A DNA stretch of 64,000 bases from Flavobacterium album (GTDB taxonomy: Bacteria > Bacteroidota > Bacteroidia > Flavobacteriales > Flavobacteriaceae). Below the pieces are notes generated by a model. That model had not been told where the DNA came from. It made no database searches and saw only the letters and a program-made list of their open reading frames with translations. This document shows positions 42,961 to 52,068 of this stretch, in pieces; position 1 is the stretch's first letter; every line of letters begins with the position of its first letter. Where the stretch lies: positions 2,641,001-2,705,000 of the forward strand of contig NZ_CP029186.1 in assembly GCF_003096035.1 (NCBI RefSeq), written 5' to 3'. A program made the position numbers and the translations under genes.

Positions 42961-43710
42961 TTAAAGGTACATCACCAGCATGCCCACACTCATAGCGATC
43001 ATCAGGCCGTCCTCAATAATGGTAACAGTACTCATCGGCAGGTTGAACACGGCCCCAAGGCAGGCGCACTGTATCTTCTTTTTATTGAGCACACTTTGCA
43101 GTACACCAATAAGGCTTACCGACATAACCACTGCCGTAACGGAATTGGTAATCACAGGTTCAACGTTTAAGGCAAAAGCAAGCCCAAGCGCCAGTTCGAT
43201 AAAAGCGTAGATGTAGCCCCACGTTTTAAACTTCATAGCAACCACATCATACATCGCGTAGCTTTCGGCAAATCCCTTCAGGTCAAGCATTTTGAAAAAG
43301 GAAAATGTAAGGAAGAACCCTGCCATAAAAACACGCATGAATATCATTGTGTTGAAAGTATCGCCCGTTGAAGCAGTAATTAAAGAAATTACGCTTATGT
43401 AGCCAAATATCAACAGTATAGGTTTATAAGTTACAACCCAGCTTTTCTTTTCTTCAGCCTGCCCGCCAAAAATATTTACAGGCGGCTTGTGGGTAGGCTC
43501 CTGTTCAGATAACTGGTACTTCGGATAGTCTTTCAAAGCTTCCCGGAGTTGGGCTGTAGGGATGTGGTTCTCCATCGAAATATCGGCAGTGCCATTTTCA
43601 AGGTTGATAGCCACATCGGTCACTCCCGGCACTTTTTTAAGCAGGAAGCTCACTTTGGCGGAACAGCCATCACACGTCATTCCGGAAATATTATAGGTAT
43701 GTTGCATCAT
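42961..43710 (-). CDS. Heavy-metal-associated domain fused to MauE/DoxX-like membrane protein
   Basis: 249 residues from ATG 43710. Residues 1-68 are an HMA domain with the metal-binding GMTCDGCS motif (C13, C16). A linker follows, then about five transmembrane helices of the MauE/DoxX type (YKPILLIFGYISVISLITA, FMAGFFLTFSFFKML ...), including a CAC motif (KIQCACLGAVF) before the last helix. MauE relatives act in redox or metal cofactor maturation. With the HMA-AraC regulator just upstream, this looks like a metal (perhaps copper) handling protein. Substrate unknown. Confidence 0.85.
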   Translation of the reverse strand: MMQHTYNISGMTCDGCSAKVSFLLKKVPGVTDVAINLENGTADISMENHIPTAQLREALKDYPKYQLSEQEPTHKPPVNIFGGQAEEKKSWVVTYKPILLIFGYISVISLITASTGDTFNTMIFMRVFMAGFFLTFSFFKMLDLKGFAESYAMYDVVAMKFKTWGYIYAFIELALGLAFALNVEPVITNSVTAVVMSVSLIGVLQSVLNKKKIQCACLGAVFNLPMSTVTIIEDGLMIAMSVGMLVMYL

Positions 43711-43973
43711 TAGTGGATTTAAATTGATAATACAAAGTTCCGTATTATCTATCAAAACCGCTTATGCAATCTTTGAAAATAGCTATGACTTTTACAGTTT
43801 CTTTAGATTTTAATTTCACGCAAAGCCGCGGAAGACGCAAAGCCCGATCCTGCTTAGATTGCGAAGTAATCACTTTATGCCTTCAAATATAGATGCTTTA
43901 ATATCAGTACCTTATCGACTTTTGGTCTTTCCATGAAATTCAAAGGCGCAAAAGTTTCAAATACTTTCAGTAT

Positions 43974-44534
43974 TTACAGTTCGTCAATCTTTTTGCGCTT
44001 GTTTTCTTTTATTGTTTTATAAAAAGTAGGAGTGAGGCCTGTCACTTTCTTAAACTGCCCCGAAAGATACGCCGCGCTGCTGTAACCCAAAGCATCGGCA
44101 ATTTCTGCCAGCGAAAGCTCATCATATACCAACAGTTCTTTTACTTTTTCAATACGCTGGCTGATGTAGTATTTCTCAATGGTAGTGCCTTCAACCTCAG
44201 AGAAAAGGTTGCTCAGGTAAGTATAATCATAATGCAGCTTATCGGCCAGCCAGTTGGAAAGATTGGTGTTCAGCGTTTCATCAGAATGGTGGACAAGGTA
44301 AACAATTTCGTTTTTTACCTGCTCGATGATCCTGCCTTTACGGTCGTTTATTAGCTCAAAACCCAATGCCTGCAATGATTTATCTACATGCTGTAGCTCT
44401 TCGGGCGTGAGGTCGTTCTTTATTTCCGCTTCGCCCAATTCAACAGCCAATACATTGATACCGGCTTTTTCAAGTTCGGCCCGCACTGCGGTAATGCAGC
44501 GGGGGCACACCATGTTCTTAATATACAGTTGCAT
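43974..44534 (-). CDS. AraC-family regulator with N-terminal metal-binding (HMA-like) domain
   Basis: 186 residues. The N-terminal 70 residues have a ferredoxin-like HMA pattern with CPRC (C10, C13 in YIKNMVCPRCI); the C-terminal half is an AraC DNA-binding domain with two helix-turn-helices (LSLAEIADALGYSSAAYLSGQFKKVTGLTP). It is likely that metal binding to CxxC changes DNA binding. Target genes probably include the HMA-MauE gene 218 bases downstream. The start overlaps the esterase stop. Confidence 0.87.
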   Translation of the reverse strand: MQLYIKNMVCPRCITAVRAELEKAGINVLAVELGEAEIKNDLTPEELQHVDKSLQALGFELINDRKGRIIEQVKNEIVYLVHHSDETLNTNLSNWLADKLHYDYTYLSNLFSEVEGTTIEKYYISQRIEKVKELLVYDELSLAEIADALGYSSAAYLSGQFKKVTGLTPTFYKTIKENKRKKIDEL

Positions 44535-45358
44535 TAGTTATGCGAATTTATCCAACCGGTCAATGCGTCATACGCCTGTTTCTCGGTAACGGGATCATTC
44601 AACCCGGCATCGTGGTCTTTGCCTTTCATGGTGATCAGCTTCGATTCGATCTTCTTTATCTGCAGAAGTCCATAAAGGAATTTTGAATTGGAATACGGCA
44701 CGAGCTTGTCGCTATCGCCGTGTATCAGCAGCGTTGGAATAGCCTTTATGTGGGCATACGGGCTTACATCGGTAAATTTTTTATCCTGCATCAATGAGTC
44801 CGTGTACTTTGCATCTGCCAAAAGTTCCACGTTTTTTGTGAGCTGTGTTTTTTCCAGGTACTCCAGTGTGCCTTTGTCATCAAAACGTGTAGGCGGGCAT
44901 ATCGCATTAATTGATTTTACATTGCGTGAAGTTGTATATCCATACAGCAATGCCAGATGTGCACCGGCGCTTATCCCGGCCATGTGTACCTGTTTTGTGT
45001 TGTAGTTGTATTTCGGGCCTTCCTTCTGTATGTAAGCAACGGCATTGTCTACATCTTCAAGAAGCTGTTTGCAGTGCACGGTTTCGCTTACATAACGGTA
45101 ATCGATATTGGCCACCACAAACCCGCGGTCACGCAGGTCTTTGGCGCGTTTGTCGGTATACTCTTTGCCGCCCATCATCCAGGCGCCGCCATGTATCATG
45201 ATAACCACAGGTGTAGTTGCAGTTATATTTTTAGGAAGAAAAAGATCGAGTGTCTGCTGTTTGTCAGTGCCGTAAGCAAGATTTATAAAGTCCTGCTGGG
45301 CAGGGCAGTTTATGGTAAAGGCGATAAAAGCTATAGTGCTGAGTAAAATGTTTTTCAT
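44534..45358 (-). CDS. Secreted alpha/beta hydrolase (esterase/lipase family)
   Basis: 274 residues with a signal peptide (MKNILLSTIAFIAFTINCPAQ). BD-FAE/HSL-type fold: oxyanion motif MIHGGAWM, nucleophile elbow GISAGAH, Asp in IHGDSDKLVP and His in KGKDHDAG. Probably a periplasmic carboxylesterase acting on small acylated molecules; the substrate cannot be inferred. Its stop overlaps the start of the AraC regulator, so the two are in one transcript. Confidence 0.87.
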   Translation of the reverse strand: MKNILLSTIAFIAFTINCPAQQDFINLAYGTDKQQTLDLFLPKNITATTPVVIMIHGGAWMMGGKEYTDKRAKDLRDRGFVVANIDYRYVSETVHCKQLLEDVDNAVAYIQKEGPKYNYNTKQVHMAGISAGAHLALLYGYTTSRNVKSINAICPPTRFDDKGTLEYLEKTQLTKNVELLADAKYTDSLMQDKKFTDVSPYAHIKAIPTLLIHGDSDKLVPYSNSKFLYGLLQIKKIESKLITMKGKDHDAGLNDPVTEKQAYDALTGWINSHN

Positions 45359-45423
45359 AAAGGCTCTAAGTTAACAAAAGGACTAAATTAGTTTAATTCG
45401 CGTAATTGACAGTAAGGAAGGCA

Positions 45424-45456
45424 ACAAAAAAAACGCCCCCGTTTCCGGAGGCGTTC
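45424..45456 (-). terminator. Terminator of the peroxiredoxin/thioredoxin group
   Basis: Stem aacgcccccg/cggaggcgtt (one mismatch) with a 4-base loop, followed on the minus strand by eight T. Confidence 0.85.
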
Positions 45457-45478
45457 CTGTTAACCTGATTATGAAAAA

Positions 45479-45739
45479 CTATTCTTTATCTATCGCGCCA
45501 AGAACCCGCATCATAAAACTGTTCAGTGCGTCCTTTTTGGTCATGCCGCCTTTTATCATTTTATTTACCTCGAGTGCCCCATACATATTGGAGATAATCT
45601 CCCCAATAACATCCAGTTCTTCATCTTTCAGCGAAGGCACTTCGGTAAGCGCTTCAAGCACTTCCAGAGTTTCTGTAATATAGTCCTGGTCGTTATCTTC
45701 GATAAACTGGTTAAGGTGCTTAATTACTGGTAACTTCAT
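45479..45739 (-). CDS. Small acidic protein linked to thioredoxin (flavobacterial conserved family), 86 aa
   Basis: 86 residues, acidic and helical (MKLPVIKHLNQFIEDNDQDY...). Overlaps the thioredoxin gene by 20 bases and is followed by a terminator, so it is the last gene of the peroxiredoxin-thioredoxin transcript. I recall small proteins of this kind at the same place in other Flavobacteriia; no function is assigned. Confidence 0.8.
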   Translation of the reverse strand: MKLPVIKHLNQFIEDNDQDYITETLEVLEALTEVPSLKDEELDVIGEIISNMYGALEVNKMIKGGMTKKDALNSFMMRVLGAIDKE

Positions 45740-46034
45740 TGACTAAGTCGGTTAAGATTTCTACTTTATTCGTCTGAACCTGGTTTACCAGCTTGCCGTT
45801 CCTGAAGGTGGCAAAGGTAGGCAGGTTGTCAACTTTAGCAAGTTTCCTGGATTCAGGGAAATTTTCAGCATCAGCGATCACAAAAGTTACATTTTCATTT
45901 TCCGAAGCCATTTTTTTGAATTTAGGCTTCATGATGCGGCAATTGCCACACCACCCGGCTGAATATTGTACCACTACCACCGGTTCACCGGCAACAATCT
46001 CTGCTAAATTATCAACTTCTAGTTCCTGTAACAT
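45720..46034 (-). CDS. Thioredoxin family protein
   Basis: 104 residues with the thioredoxin fold. Active site WCGNC (C29, C32) instead of the canonical WCGPC, and cis-Pro in NLPTFATF. Probably reduces the 2-Cys peroxiredoxin encoded 21 bases upstream. Confidence 0.92.
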   Translation of the reverse strand: MLQELEVDNLAEIVAGEPVVVVQYSAGWCGNCRIMKPKFKKMASENENVTFVIADAENFPESRKLAKVDNLPTFATFRNGKLVNQVQTNKVEILTDLVNEVTSN

Positions 46035-46055
46035 GGTAAGGTGTGTTTTAAATTA

Positions 46056-46694
46056 TTAGTTCGAAGCCAGGTAAGAAGCAACGCCTTTACGGTCGGCAGT
46101 CATGGCCTCTTTTCCTTCTTCCCAGTTAGCCGGGCAAACTTCACCTTTGGTCTGAACGTGGGTGTAAGCGTCAATCAGCCTAAGGTATTCGGCTACGTTA
46201 CGGCCAAGCGGCATATCGTTTACGCTTTCGTGGAATATTTTTCCTGTCTCATCTACAAGGTAAGTAGCCCTGTAAGTAACGTTCGATCCTGTAAGAATTA
46301 CAGAGTCGGTCTCTTCGCTGTATTCTGTAGACTCGATATCAAGGATGCCAAGGATGTTAGAAAGGTTCCTGTTGGTGTCAGCAAGGATAGGGTAGGTAAC
46401 ACCTTCTATACCTCCATTGTCTTTTGGAGTGTTAAGCCACGCAAAATGCACTTCTTTAGTATCGCAAGAAGCGCCTATAACCATGGTATTTCTTTTTTCA
46501 AACTCTCCCAGGGCAGCCTGGAACGCGTGAAGCTCTGTAGGGCAAACAAAGGTGAAGTCTTTAGGGTACCAGAACAGCAACACTTTTTTGTTATTGTTTA
46601 CAGCCTCTTCATAAATATTTATACTCAGGTTGTCACCCATTTCAGAGATGGCATCGACAGCAATGTTTGGGAATTTTTTTCCTACTAATGACAT
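46056..46694 (-). CDS. 2-Cys peroxiredoxin (AhpC/Prx1 type)
   Basis: 212 residues. Peroxidatic C51 in DFTFVCPTE and resolving Cys in GEVCPANW near the C-terminus define a typical 2-Cys peroxiredoxin. Reduces hydrogen and organic peroxides; electrons probably come from the thioredoxin in the same transcript, as no AhpF is nearby. Confidence 0.95.
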   Translation of the reverse strand: MSLVGKKFPNIAVDAISEMGDNLSINIYEEAVNNNKKVLLFWYPKDFTFVCPTELHAFQAALGEFEKRNTMVIGASCDTKEVHFAWLNTPKDNGGIEGVTYPILADTNRNLSNILGILDIESTEYSEETDSVILTGSNVTYRATYLVDETGKIFHESVNDMPLGRNVAEYLRLIDAYTHVQTKGEVCPANWEEGKEAMTADRKGVASYLASN

Positions 46695-46929
46695 AGTGTG
46701 TTATTTATTTGATGAATGATTAATTTTCTATTGCAAATATACCAGTAATAGGTTTTAACTATCGTAAATACCAATTGTTATTGCTTATGCTTGTATAGAA
46801 AATTCCTATTTATATTTTAATTAAGAAAATTTTAACAAATAACCAAATCTTGGTAAAATTTTTTTCAATTAAGTTTTTATATTTGTTATTGCTGCAAATA
46901 GCAGGCATTTTGAATTTTAAATAAAAACA

Positions 46930-48885
46930 ATGGGGTTAAACAGCTTATTTCGTAAAAAGAACGTACAGGACATATTAAGGCAGGTTGAGAGTAATGAACA
47001 TGGACACGATTCTTTAGGCAGGCACCTTACCGTTAAGGATTTAGCAGCTTTTGGCATCGCAGCAATCATCGGAGCTGGTATTTTCAGTACGATTGGTAAA
47101 GCCAGCGCCGATGGGGGCCCTGCAGTTATCTTCCTGTTTCTATTTACGGCTGTTGCCTGTGGCTTTGCTGCCTTTGCCTATGCCGAATTCGCCTCTATGG
47201 TGCCGGTATCGGGAAGCGCCTACACGTATTCTTACGTTGCTTTTGGCGAGATCGTTGCCTGGATAATAGGCTGGGCGCTCATAATGGAATACGCCATTGG
47301 GAATATTACTGTCGCTATATCCTGGAGTGATTATTTTACGGGGCTTCTCGATGGAATAGTCACAACCCTTAATACAAGATACGACTGGCATCTGGGCACT
47401 TTGGCCGACTGGGTGCAGATGGATTACCTTACCGCATCGAACGGGTTTGATAATGCCACCGCACTTATGCAGGGCGGAAAGAGCTTTGCCAACCTTGATG
47501 CCGGATTACAGCAGGCTTACAACGCATGGACAACCGCACCTACTATAGGCTCGTTCCATTTTGTGGCTGACCTTCCCGCTTTGTTTATCATTATCATCAT
47601 TACAGCCCTTGTATACAGGGGTATGAAGGAATCACGGAATGCCAGCAACCTCATGGTGGTTATAAAGCTTTGTATCATCCTGCTGGTTATTGCCGTAGGG
47701 GTATTTTATGTAGATACGGCCAATTGGGACCCGTTTGCACCCAATGGAGCAGCAGGGGTGCTCAAAGGTGTATCGGCAGTATTCTTTGCCTATATAGGAT
47801 TTGATGCGATATCTACTACTGCCGAAGAATGCAAGAACCCGCAGCGCGACCTGCCCAAAGGAATGATGTGGGCTATTGTCATTTGTACGATATTATATGT
47901 GATAATCGCCCTGGTATTAACGGGCATGGTTCGCTATAACGAACTTAATGTTGGCGATCCGCTGGCGTTTGTATTTCAAAAGCTCGACCTGAAATGGATG
48001 AGCGGCATCATAGCCGTGAGTGCCGTTGTTGCCATGGCAAGCGTCCTGCTGGTGTTCCAGATGGGGCAGCCGCGTATCTGGATGAGCATGAGCCGCGATG
48101 GGCTGCTGCCAAAACGCTATTCCCGCGTGCACCCGAAATTCAAGACTCCATCATATGCTACTATTGTGACCGGTTTCGTAGTTGCCGTTCCTGCTTTGTT
48201 CCTGAACCTGACCATGGTTACCGACCTTTGCAGTATCGGGACATTGTTCGCTTTCGTACTGGTATGTGCCGGTGTGCTTGTTTTGCAAAACCGCCCCGAT
48301 GTTCCAAGGGGGAAGTTCAAAACACCTTATGTCAATGCTAAATTCATCATGCCGGTAGCGCTTATTGCCGGGGTTATATTTTCGTTTACTTATAATAAAG
48401 AAACCACCATGGCTTTCCTGAATAATGAAAAAGAGATCAATACCCCGGCGACAATTGTAACATCTTTATCCAAAGAACAAACTACAGAGGTGTACAACTC
48501 GCTGCTGGCGCGCGATGTGGCGACCGGAAGCCAGGACCTTGAGCAGATACTCGGAACCTATGAAAAAGATGAGGCGGCCTACAAAAAGCTTGTGGATGAA
48601 CTGCCTATTGCTGAAGAGTTGAAATATGAAAGCGGCTTCGACCTGTTTAAGCATAAGATACCGATGTATATTTTTCTTATAACATTGGTATTGCTGGCAA
48701 TATGGGCCTTCCGTAAAAACCTCTCGCTGATACCTTTGCTTGGCCTTATCTGCTGCCTTTACATGATGGCACAGCTTAGTGTGTGGAACTGGATTTACTT
48801 TACGGCATGGCTGCTGATAGGGCTTTCTATTTACTTTGGCTTTAGCCGGAAAAATAGCAAGCTTAATCAGGTGAAGGTGATTTAG
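46930..48885 (+). CDS. APC superfamily amino-acid permease
   Basis: 651 residues. The N-terminal half shows the APC signature (GAGIFSTIGKASADGGPAV, FAYAEFASMVPVSGSAYTY), and about 12 helices follow, close to the cationic amino-acid transporter type. Two loops are longer than usual: one of about 65 residues near 140-215 and a soluble insert of about 90 residues near 500-590 (KEINTPATIVTSLSKEQTTE...) before the last helices. Imports amino acids by proton or cation symport; substrate not clear. A GyrI-like gene follows after 14 bases. Confidence 0.9.
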   Translation: MGLNSLFRKKNVQDILRQVESNEHGHDSLGRHLTVKDLAAFGIAAIIGAGIFSTIGKASADGGPAVIFLFLFTAVACGFAAFAYAEFASMVPVSGSAYTYSYVAFGEIVAWIIGWALIMEYAIGNITVAISWSDYFTGLLDGIVTTLNTRYDWHLGTLADWVQMDYLTASNGFDNATALMQGGKSFANLDAGLQQAYNAWTTAPTIGSFHFVADLPALFIIIIITALVYRGMKESRNASNLMVVIKLCIILLVIAVGVFYVDTANWDPFAPNGAAGVLKGVSAVFFAYIGFDAISTTAEECKNPQRDLPKGMMWAIVICTILYVIIALVLTGMVRYNELNVGDPLAFVFQKLDLKWMSGIIAVSAVVAMASVLLVFQMGQPRIWMSMSRDGLLPKRYSRVHPKFKTPSYATIVTGFVVAVPALFLNLTMVTDLCSIGTLFAFVLVCAGVLVLQNRPDVPRGKFKTPYVNAKFIMPVALIAGVIFSFTYNKETTMAFLNNEKEINTPATIVTSLSKEQTTEVYNSLLARDVATGSQDLEQILGTYEKDEAAYKKLVDELPIAEELKYESGFDLFKHKIPMYIFLITLVLLAIWAFRKNLSLIPLLGLICCLYMMAQLSVWNWIYFTAWLLIGLSIYFGFSRKNSKLNQVKVI

Positions 48886-48899
48886 CCGGAGTCATAATT

Positions 48900-49373
48900 A
48901 TGATACCCGAAATAAGGAACGTGTCCCCAAAAAAACTCATTGGCAAACGGCTTGCCATGTCCTTTGCCAAAAACACTACATTCCAGCTTTGGAACGGCTT
49001 TATGCCACGCAGGAAGGAAATTACCAATGCTGTCGGTACCGACAGGTATTCTTTACAGGTTTATAACGAAGGTTTCTACAGGAATTTTGATCCTGAGGCA
49101 ACATTTGAAAAATGGGCTGCAGTTGAAGTAATGGATTTTGATGCTGTTCCTGAGGGCATGGATACACTTATTTTACCGGAAGGGCAATATGCCGTTTTCA
49201 ATTATAAAGGCACTGCCGAAGATGCCCCGGAAACGTATAAATACATTTTCATGGAATGGCTGCCAGCTTCAGGATATGTATTGGATAATCGCCCACACTT
49301 TGAGATATTAGGCGACAAATACAAACACGGTGATCCGGAATCTGAGGAGGAGATATGGATACCTGTTAAGTAA
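48900..49373 (+). CDS. GyrI-like / AraC effector-binding domain protein
   Basis: 157 residues, a stand-alone GyrI-like small-molecule binding domain (KKLIGKRLAMSFAKN ... LPEGQYAVFNYKGTAEDAPETYKYIFMEWLPASGY ... HFEILGDKYKHGDPESEEEIWIPV). The domain is the ligand-binding part of SoxS/Rob-type regulators; alone it may bind or hydrolyse small hydrophobic compounds. Probably co-transcribed with the permease. Confidence 0.87.
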   Translation: MIPEIRNVSPKKLIGKRLAMSFAKNTTFQLWNGFMPRRKEITNAVGTDRYSLQVYNEGFYRNFDPEATFEKWAAVEVMDFDAVPEGMDTLILPEGQYAVFNYKGTAEDAPETYKYIFMEWLPASGYVLDNRPHFEILGDKYKHGDPESEEEIWIPVK

Positions 49374-49390
49374 GTTATGAGTCACAGTTT

Positions 49391-49445
49391 GCAGTTTTCA
49401 GTTTTACACAGAGACTGAAAACTGCGACCTGCCTTTGCCGGCAGG
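49391..49445. repeat. Tandem palindromes
   Basis: Two stems: gcagttttcagt (49391-49402)/actgaaaactgc (49414-49425) and cctgcc (49428-49433)/ggcagg (49440-49445). They lie between the convergent GyrI-like and antiporter genes and may terminate both. Confidence 0.7.
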
Positions 49446-49456
49446 CAGGCTGAAAA

Positions 49457-51328
49457 CTATTCTTCCTCCGCTTCCTTTCGTAAATCGGCGCTTTGCCAGG
49501 CATGGTCATTAGCGCCAAGCTGGGCATACAGGTCGTTTTTAAGCAGTTGTTCCTGCATTTCTATTTCTTCCAAAGCCGTCATCAGGAAAGCTTTCTTATC
49601 GTGCCGTTTTTCAGCCAGGCGGAATATGGCCTGCTCATCATACTTTATAAAGCGCTGGCCCTGCCGTGTTGCTGTATACCGCCGGTGCCCAAGCTCTACT
49701 AGTGCATCAACGCCAAGGTGTACGGCGCTGTACATATTTTCCCTGTAAAAGTCGTTCACGCCCATATCCACAAGCTCGAAAGCATCGCTGCGGTTACGGG
49801 CACGTGCGAGGACTTTCAGGTTTGGGAAATGCTTTTTGATCATCTCTACCACCTGTAAGTTTACCCTCGGGTTATCTATAGCGGCTATAAAAAGTTTTGC
49901 GTTCTCGCAGCCGGCCGCCTTCAAAAGCTCCAGCCTTGAGGCATCGCCATAATATACCTTGAAGCCCATTTTCCTCAGCGAATCCACACGGTCGCTGTCC
50001 ATGTCAAGCACCGTTGCCGGAATGCCGTTGGTCTTCAGCAGGCGGCCAATAGTGCTCCCGAAGTTGCCGAACCCGGCAATAATGACATCGTTTTTCTCAT
50101 CAATGGAGTCGTAATTATTTTTAGGCTGTTTTTCTTTTACGCCAAAGAAAGGGTCGATCCATTTTTCGTTGATGATCAGTAAGAACGGTGTACCTATCAT
50201 GCTCAGTGCGATCACGGCCATCATTTGGTTGGCAAGCTCGGTAGCCATCAGGTTAAGCTGTGTTGCAAAAGCAAGTATCACGAAACCAAATTCCCCTGCT
50301 TGGCTAAGGGCAAAGGCGAACAATATATTTTGGTCGGAGCTTTTTTTGTATATCTTCCCGACCGCTAAAAGCACAAAGAATTTGATGATGTTGAAAATCG
50401 TGCAGAAAATAATGATAAACGCAGGGTCGGCCATTATCAAATGAAAATTGATAGACGCACCCACGCCTATGAAGAACAACCCTAAAAGCAATCCTTTAAA
50501 AGGTGCGATATCGCCTTCAAGCTCATGGCGAAACTCGCTGTTAGCCAATACCAGGCCGGCCATGAATGCACCAAGCGCGGGGCTGAGGCCAACCAGCTGC
50601 ATCATGTAGGAAACTCCCATAACAAGGAGCAATGCAGATGCCGTGAATAGTTCCTGCAGCCGTGTACGTGCCACAATATGGAGTAATGGTATGATGATAA
50701 GGCGCCCTCCCACGTACACCATCCCGATGGTACCTAATACTATTGGGGCCTGGAGCCATCCTAAATGGGAGATCAGGGATTGTCCTGCTTCCTTATTTTC
50801 TACAGCGCCATCGGCAAGCAGCGGCAGCACGGCCATAATGGGGATAACTGCGATGTCCTGGAATAGCAATATTGCAAAGGACGAACGCCCCATTGAGGTC
50901 TTGGTGAGGCCCTTTTCTTTCATGGTTTGCATTACGATTGCTGTTGACGAAAGTGTCAATGCCAATGATATCGCCAATGTAGCCTGCCACTCCCATCGCA
51001 GTACGAACGAACAGGCGATGAACAATACTGCTGTCGTGCCCAGCACCTGCAGCGTGCCCATCCCAATAATGATACGCCGCATACGCCAGAATTTATGCGG
51101 GTCGAGTTCCAGCCCGATAAGGAACAGCATCATTACTACGCCAAACTCGGCAAAATGCATAATGTCCTGTCCTTCCTGCCCGATAAGCCCCAGTACATAA
51201 GGGCCAATAATGATCCCTGCAAAAAGATACCCCAGTATCGAGCTCAATCCAAGTTTTTTGGCTATTGGCACACATAATACTGCCGAAGCAAGGTAAATAA
51301 GTGCCTGAAAGAAAAATCCGTCTGCCAT
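49457..51328 (-). CDS. Monovalent cation:proton antiporter-2 (KefB/KefC-like)
   Basis: 623 residues. Twelve to thirteen transmembrane helices (to about 385) of the CPA2 family with GLELDPHKFW and LSSTAIVMQTM, then a TrkA-N (RCK) domain with the NAD-binding loop IAGFGNFGSTIG and DMDSDRVDSLRKMGFKVYYGDA. Exchanges K+ or Na+ for protons under redox or electrophile control. The gene for a KefG-like quinone reductase ends 3 bases upstream, as in known Kef pairs. Flavobacteria use bacillithiol, so gating by a glutathione adduct, as in E. coli, is unlikely here. Confidence 0.92.
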   Translation of the reverse strand: MADGFFFQALIYLASAVLCVPIAKKLGLSSILGYLFAGIIIGPYVLGLIGQEGQDIMHFAEFGVVMMLFLIGLELDPHKFWRMRRIIIGMGTLQVLGTTAVLFIACSFVLRWEWQATLAISLALTLSSTAIVMQTMKEKGLTKTSMGRSSFAILLFQDIAVIPIMAVLPLLADGAVENKEAGQSLISHLGWLQAPIVLGTIGMVYVGGRLIIIPLLHIVARTRLQELFTASALLLVMGVSYMMQLVGLSPALGAFMAGLVLANSEFRHELEGDIAPFKGLLLGLFFIGVGASINFHLIMADPAFIIIFCTIFNIIKFFVLLAVGKIYKKSSDQNILFAFALSQAGEFGFVILAFATQLNLMATELANQMMAVIALSMIGTPFLLIINEKWIDPFFGVKEKQPKNNYDSIDEKNDVIIAGFGNFGSTIGRLLKTNGIPATVLDMDSDRVDSLRKMGFKVYYGDASRLELLKAAGCENAKLFIAAIDNPRVNLQVVEMIKKHFPNLKVLARARNRSDAFELVDMGVNDFYRENMYSAVHLGVDALVELGHRRYTATRQGQRFIKYDEQAIFRLAEKRHDKKAFLMTALEEIEMQEQLLKNDLYAQLGANDHAWQSADLRKEAEEE

Positions 51329-51330
51329 AA

Positions 51331-51933
51331 TTACCCGTTTTTAGTTTTAAACCAATCATTAAAATAATGGAATTCCGCCAACTCTTCAGGATTGATGGGA
51401 TTATTTACAAGATAGTCCAGCACCTGTGCGTAAAGTTTCCCGTTCTTTTCGTACCCTTCTTCTGTCATCGAGTGGGTGCCGTGCACCACAAAAGGAGGGA
51501 GGTAATGCATGTTGCATACTTTCGCCGTTTGGCAAAAGGGCTCCAGCAGCTGTTGTATCGTAAAGCGGTCGCGTCCGGTAGCCGAATAATTTTCCTTGCG
51601 CCCGCCGGTGGTTATTGTTTGCAGCAATAGTTTGCCTTTAAGCGCAAACCCTTCCTTACCGTAGGCCCATCCGTGTTCCAGCACAATGTCTATCCATTGC
51701 TTCAACAGTGGCGGGCAGCTGTACCAGTACATGGGATGGTGCCAGATAATAATATTGTGATTGTACAGCAATTCCTGTTCCCGCTTCATGTCAATATCAA
51801 AATCGGGATATTCCTGGTACAGGTCGTGGAAGGTGATGTTCGGAGAGTCAGGGATATTCCGGGTCAGCACACTATTCGCGTTCGATTTCTCAAACAGCGG
51901 ATGCGCGAAAAGTATGAGGATTTTGTTGGACAT
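51331..51933 (-). CDS. NAD(P)H dehydrogenase (quinone), KefG/KefF-like
   Basis: 200-residue flavodoxin-like fold enzyme (LILFAHPLFEKSNANSVL, HHPMYWYSCPPLLKQWIDIVLEHGWAYG split over the flavin-binding loops, LLQTITTGG). KefF and KefG are ancillary subunits of Kef channels and reduce quinones and electrophiles. The 2-base gap to the antiporter gene supports a complex. Confidence 0.9.
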   Translation of the reverse strand: MSNKILILFAHPLFEKSNANSVLTRNIPDSPNITFHDLYQEYPDFDIDMKREQELLYNHNIIIWHHPMYWYSCPPLLKQWIDIVLEHGWAYGKEGFALKGKLLLQTITTGGRKENYSATGRDRFTIQQLLEPFCQTAKVCNMHYLPPFVVHGTHSMTEEGYEKNGKLYAQVLDYLVNNPINPEELAEFHYFNDWFKTKNG

Positions 51934-52068
51934 AAAAAAACCTGTTTATATTTTCCGTTCCTGCAATATAACGAATTTAGCCTTGTAAAGGTTAACTTGT
52001 TAAGCAGGTTCGTAAAATTTAAACAGGAATTAACAATTGGGAGGACTAGAGGTCTACCTGATATTTAT

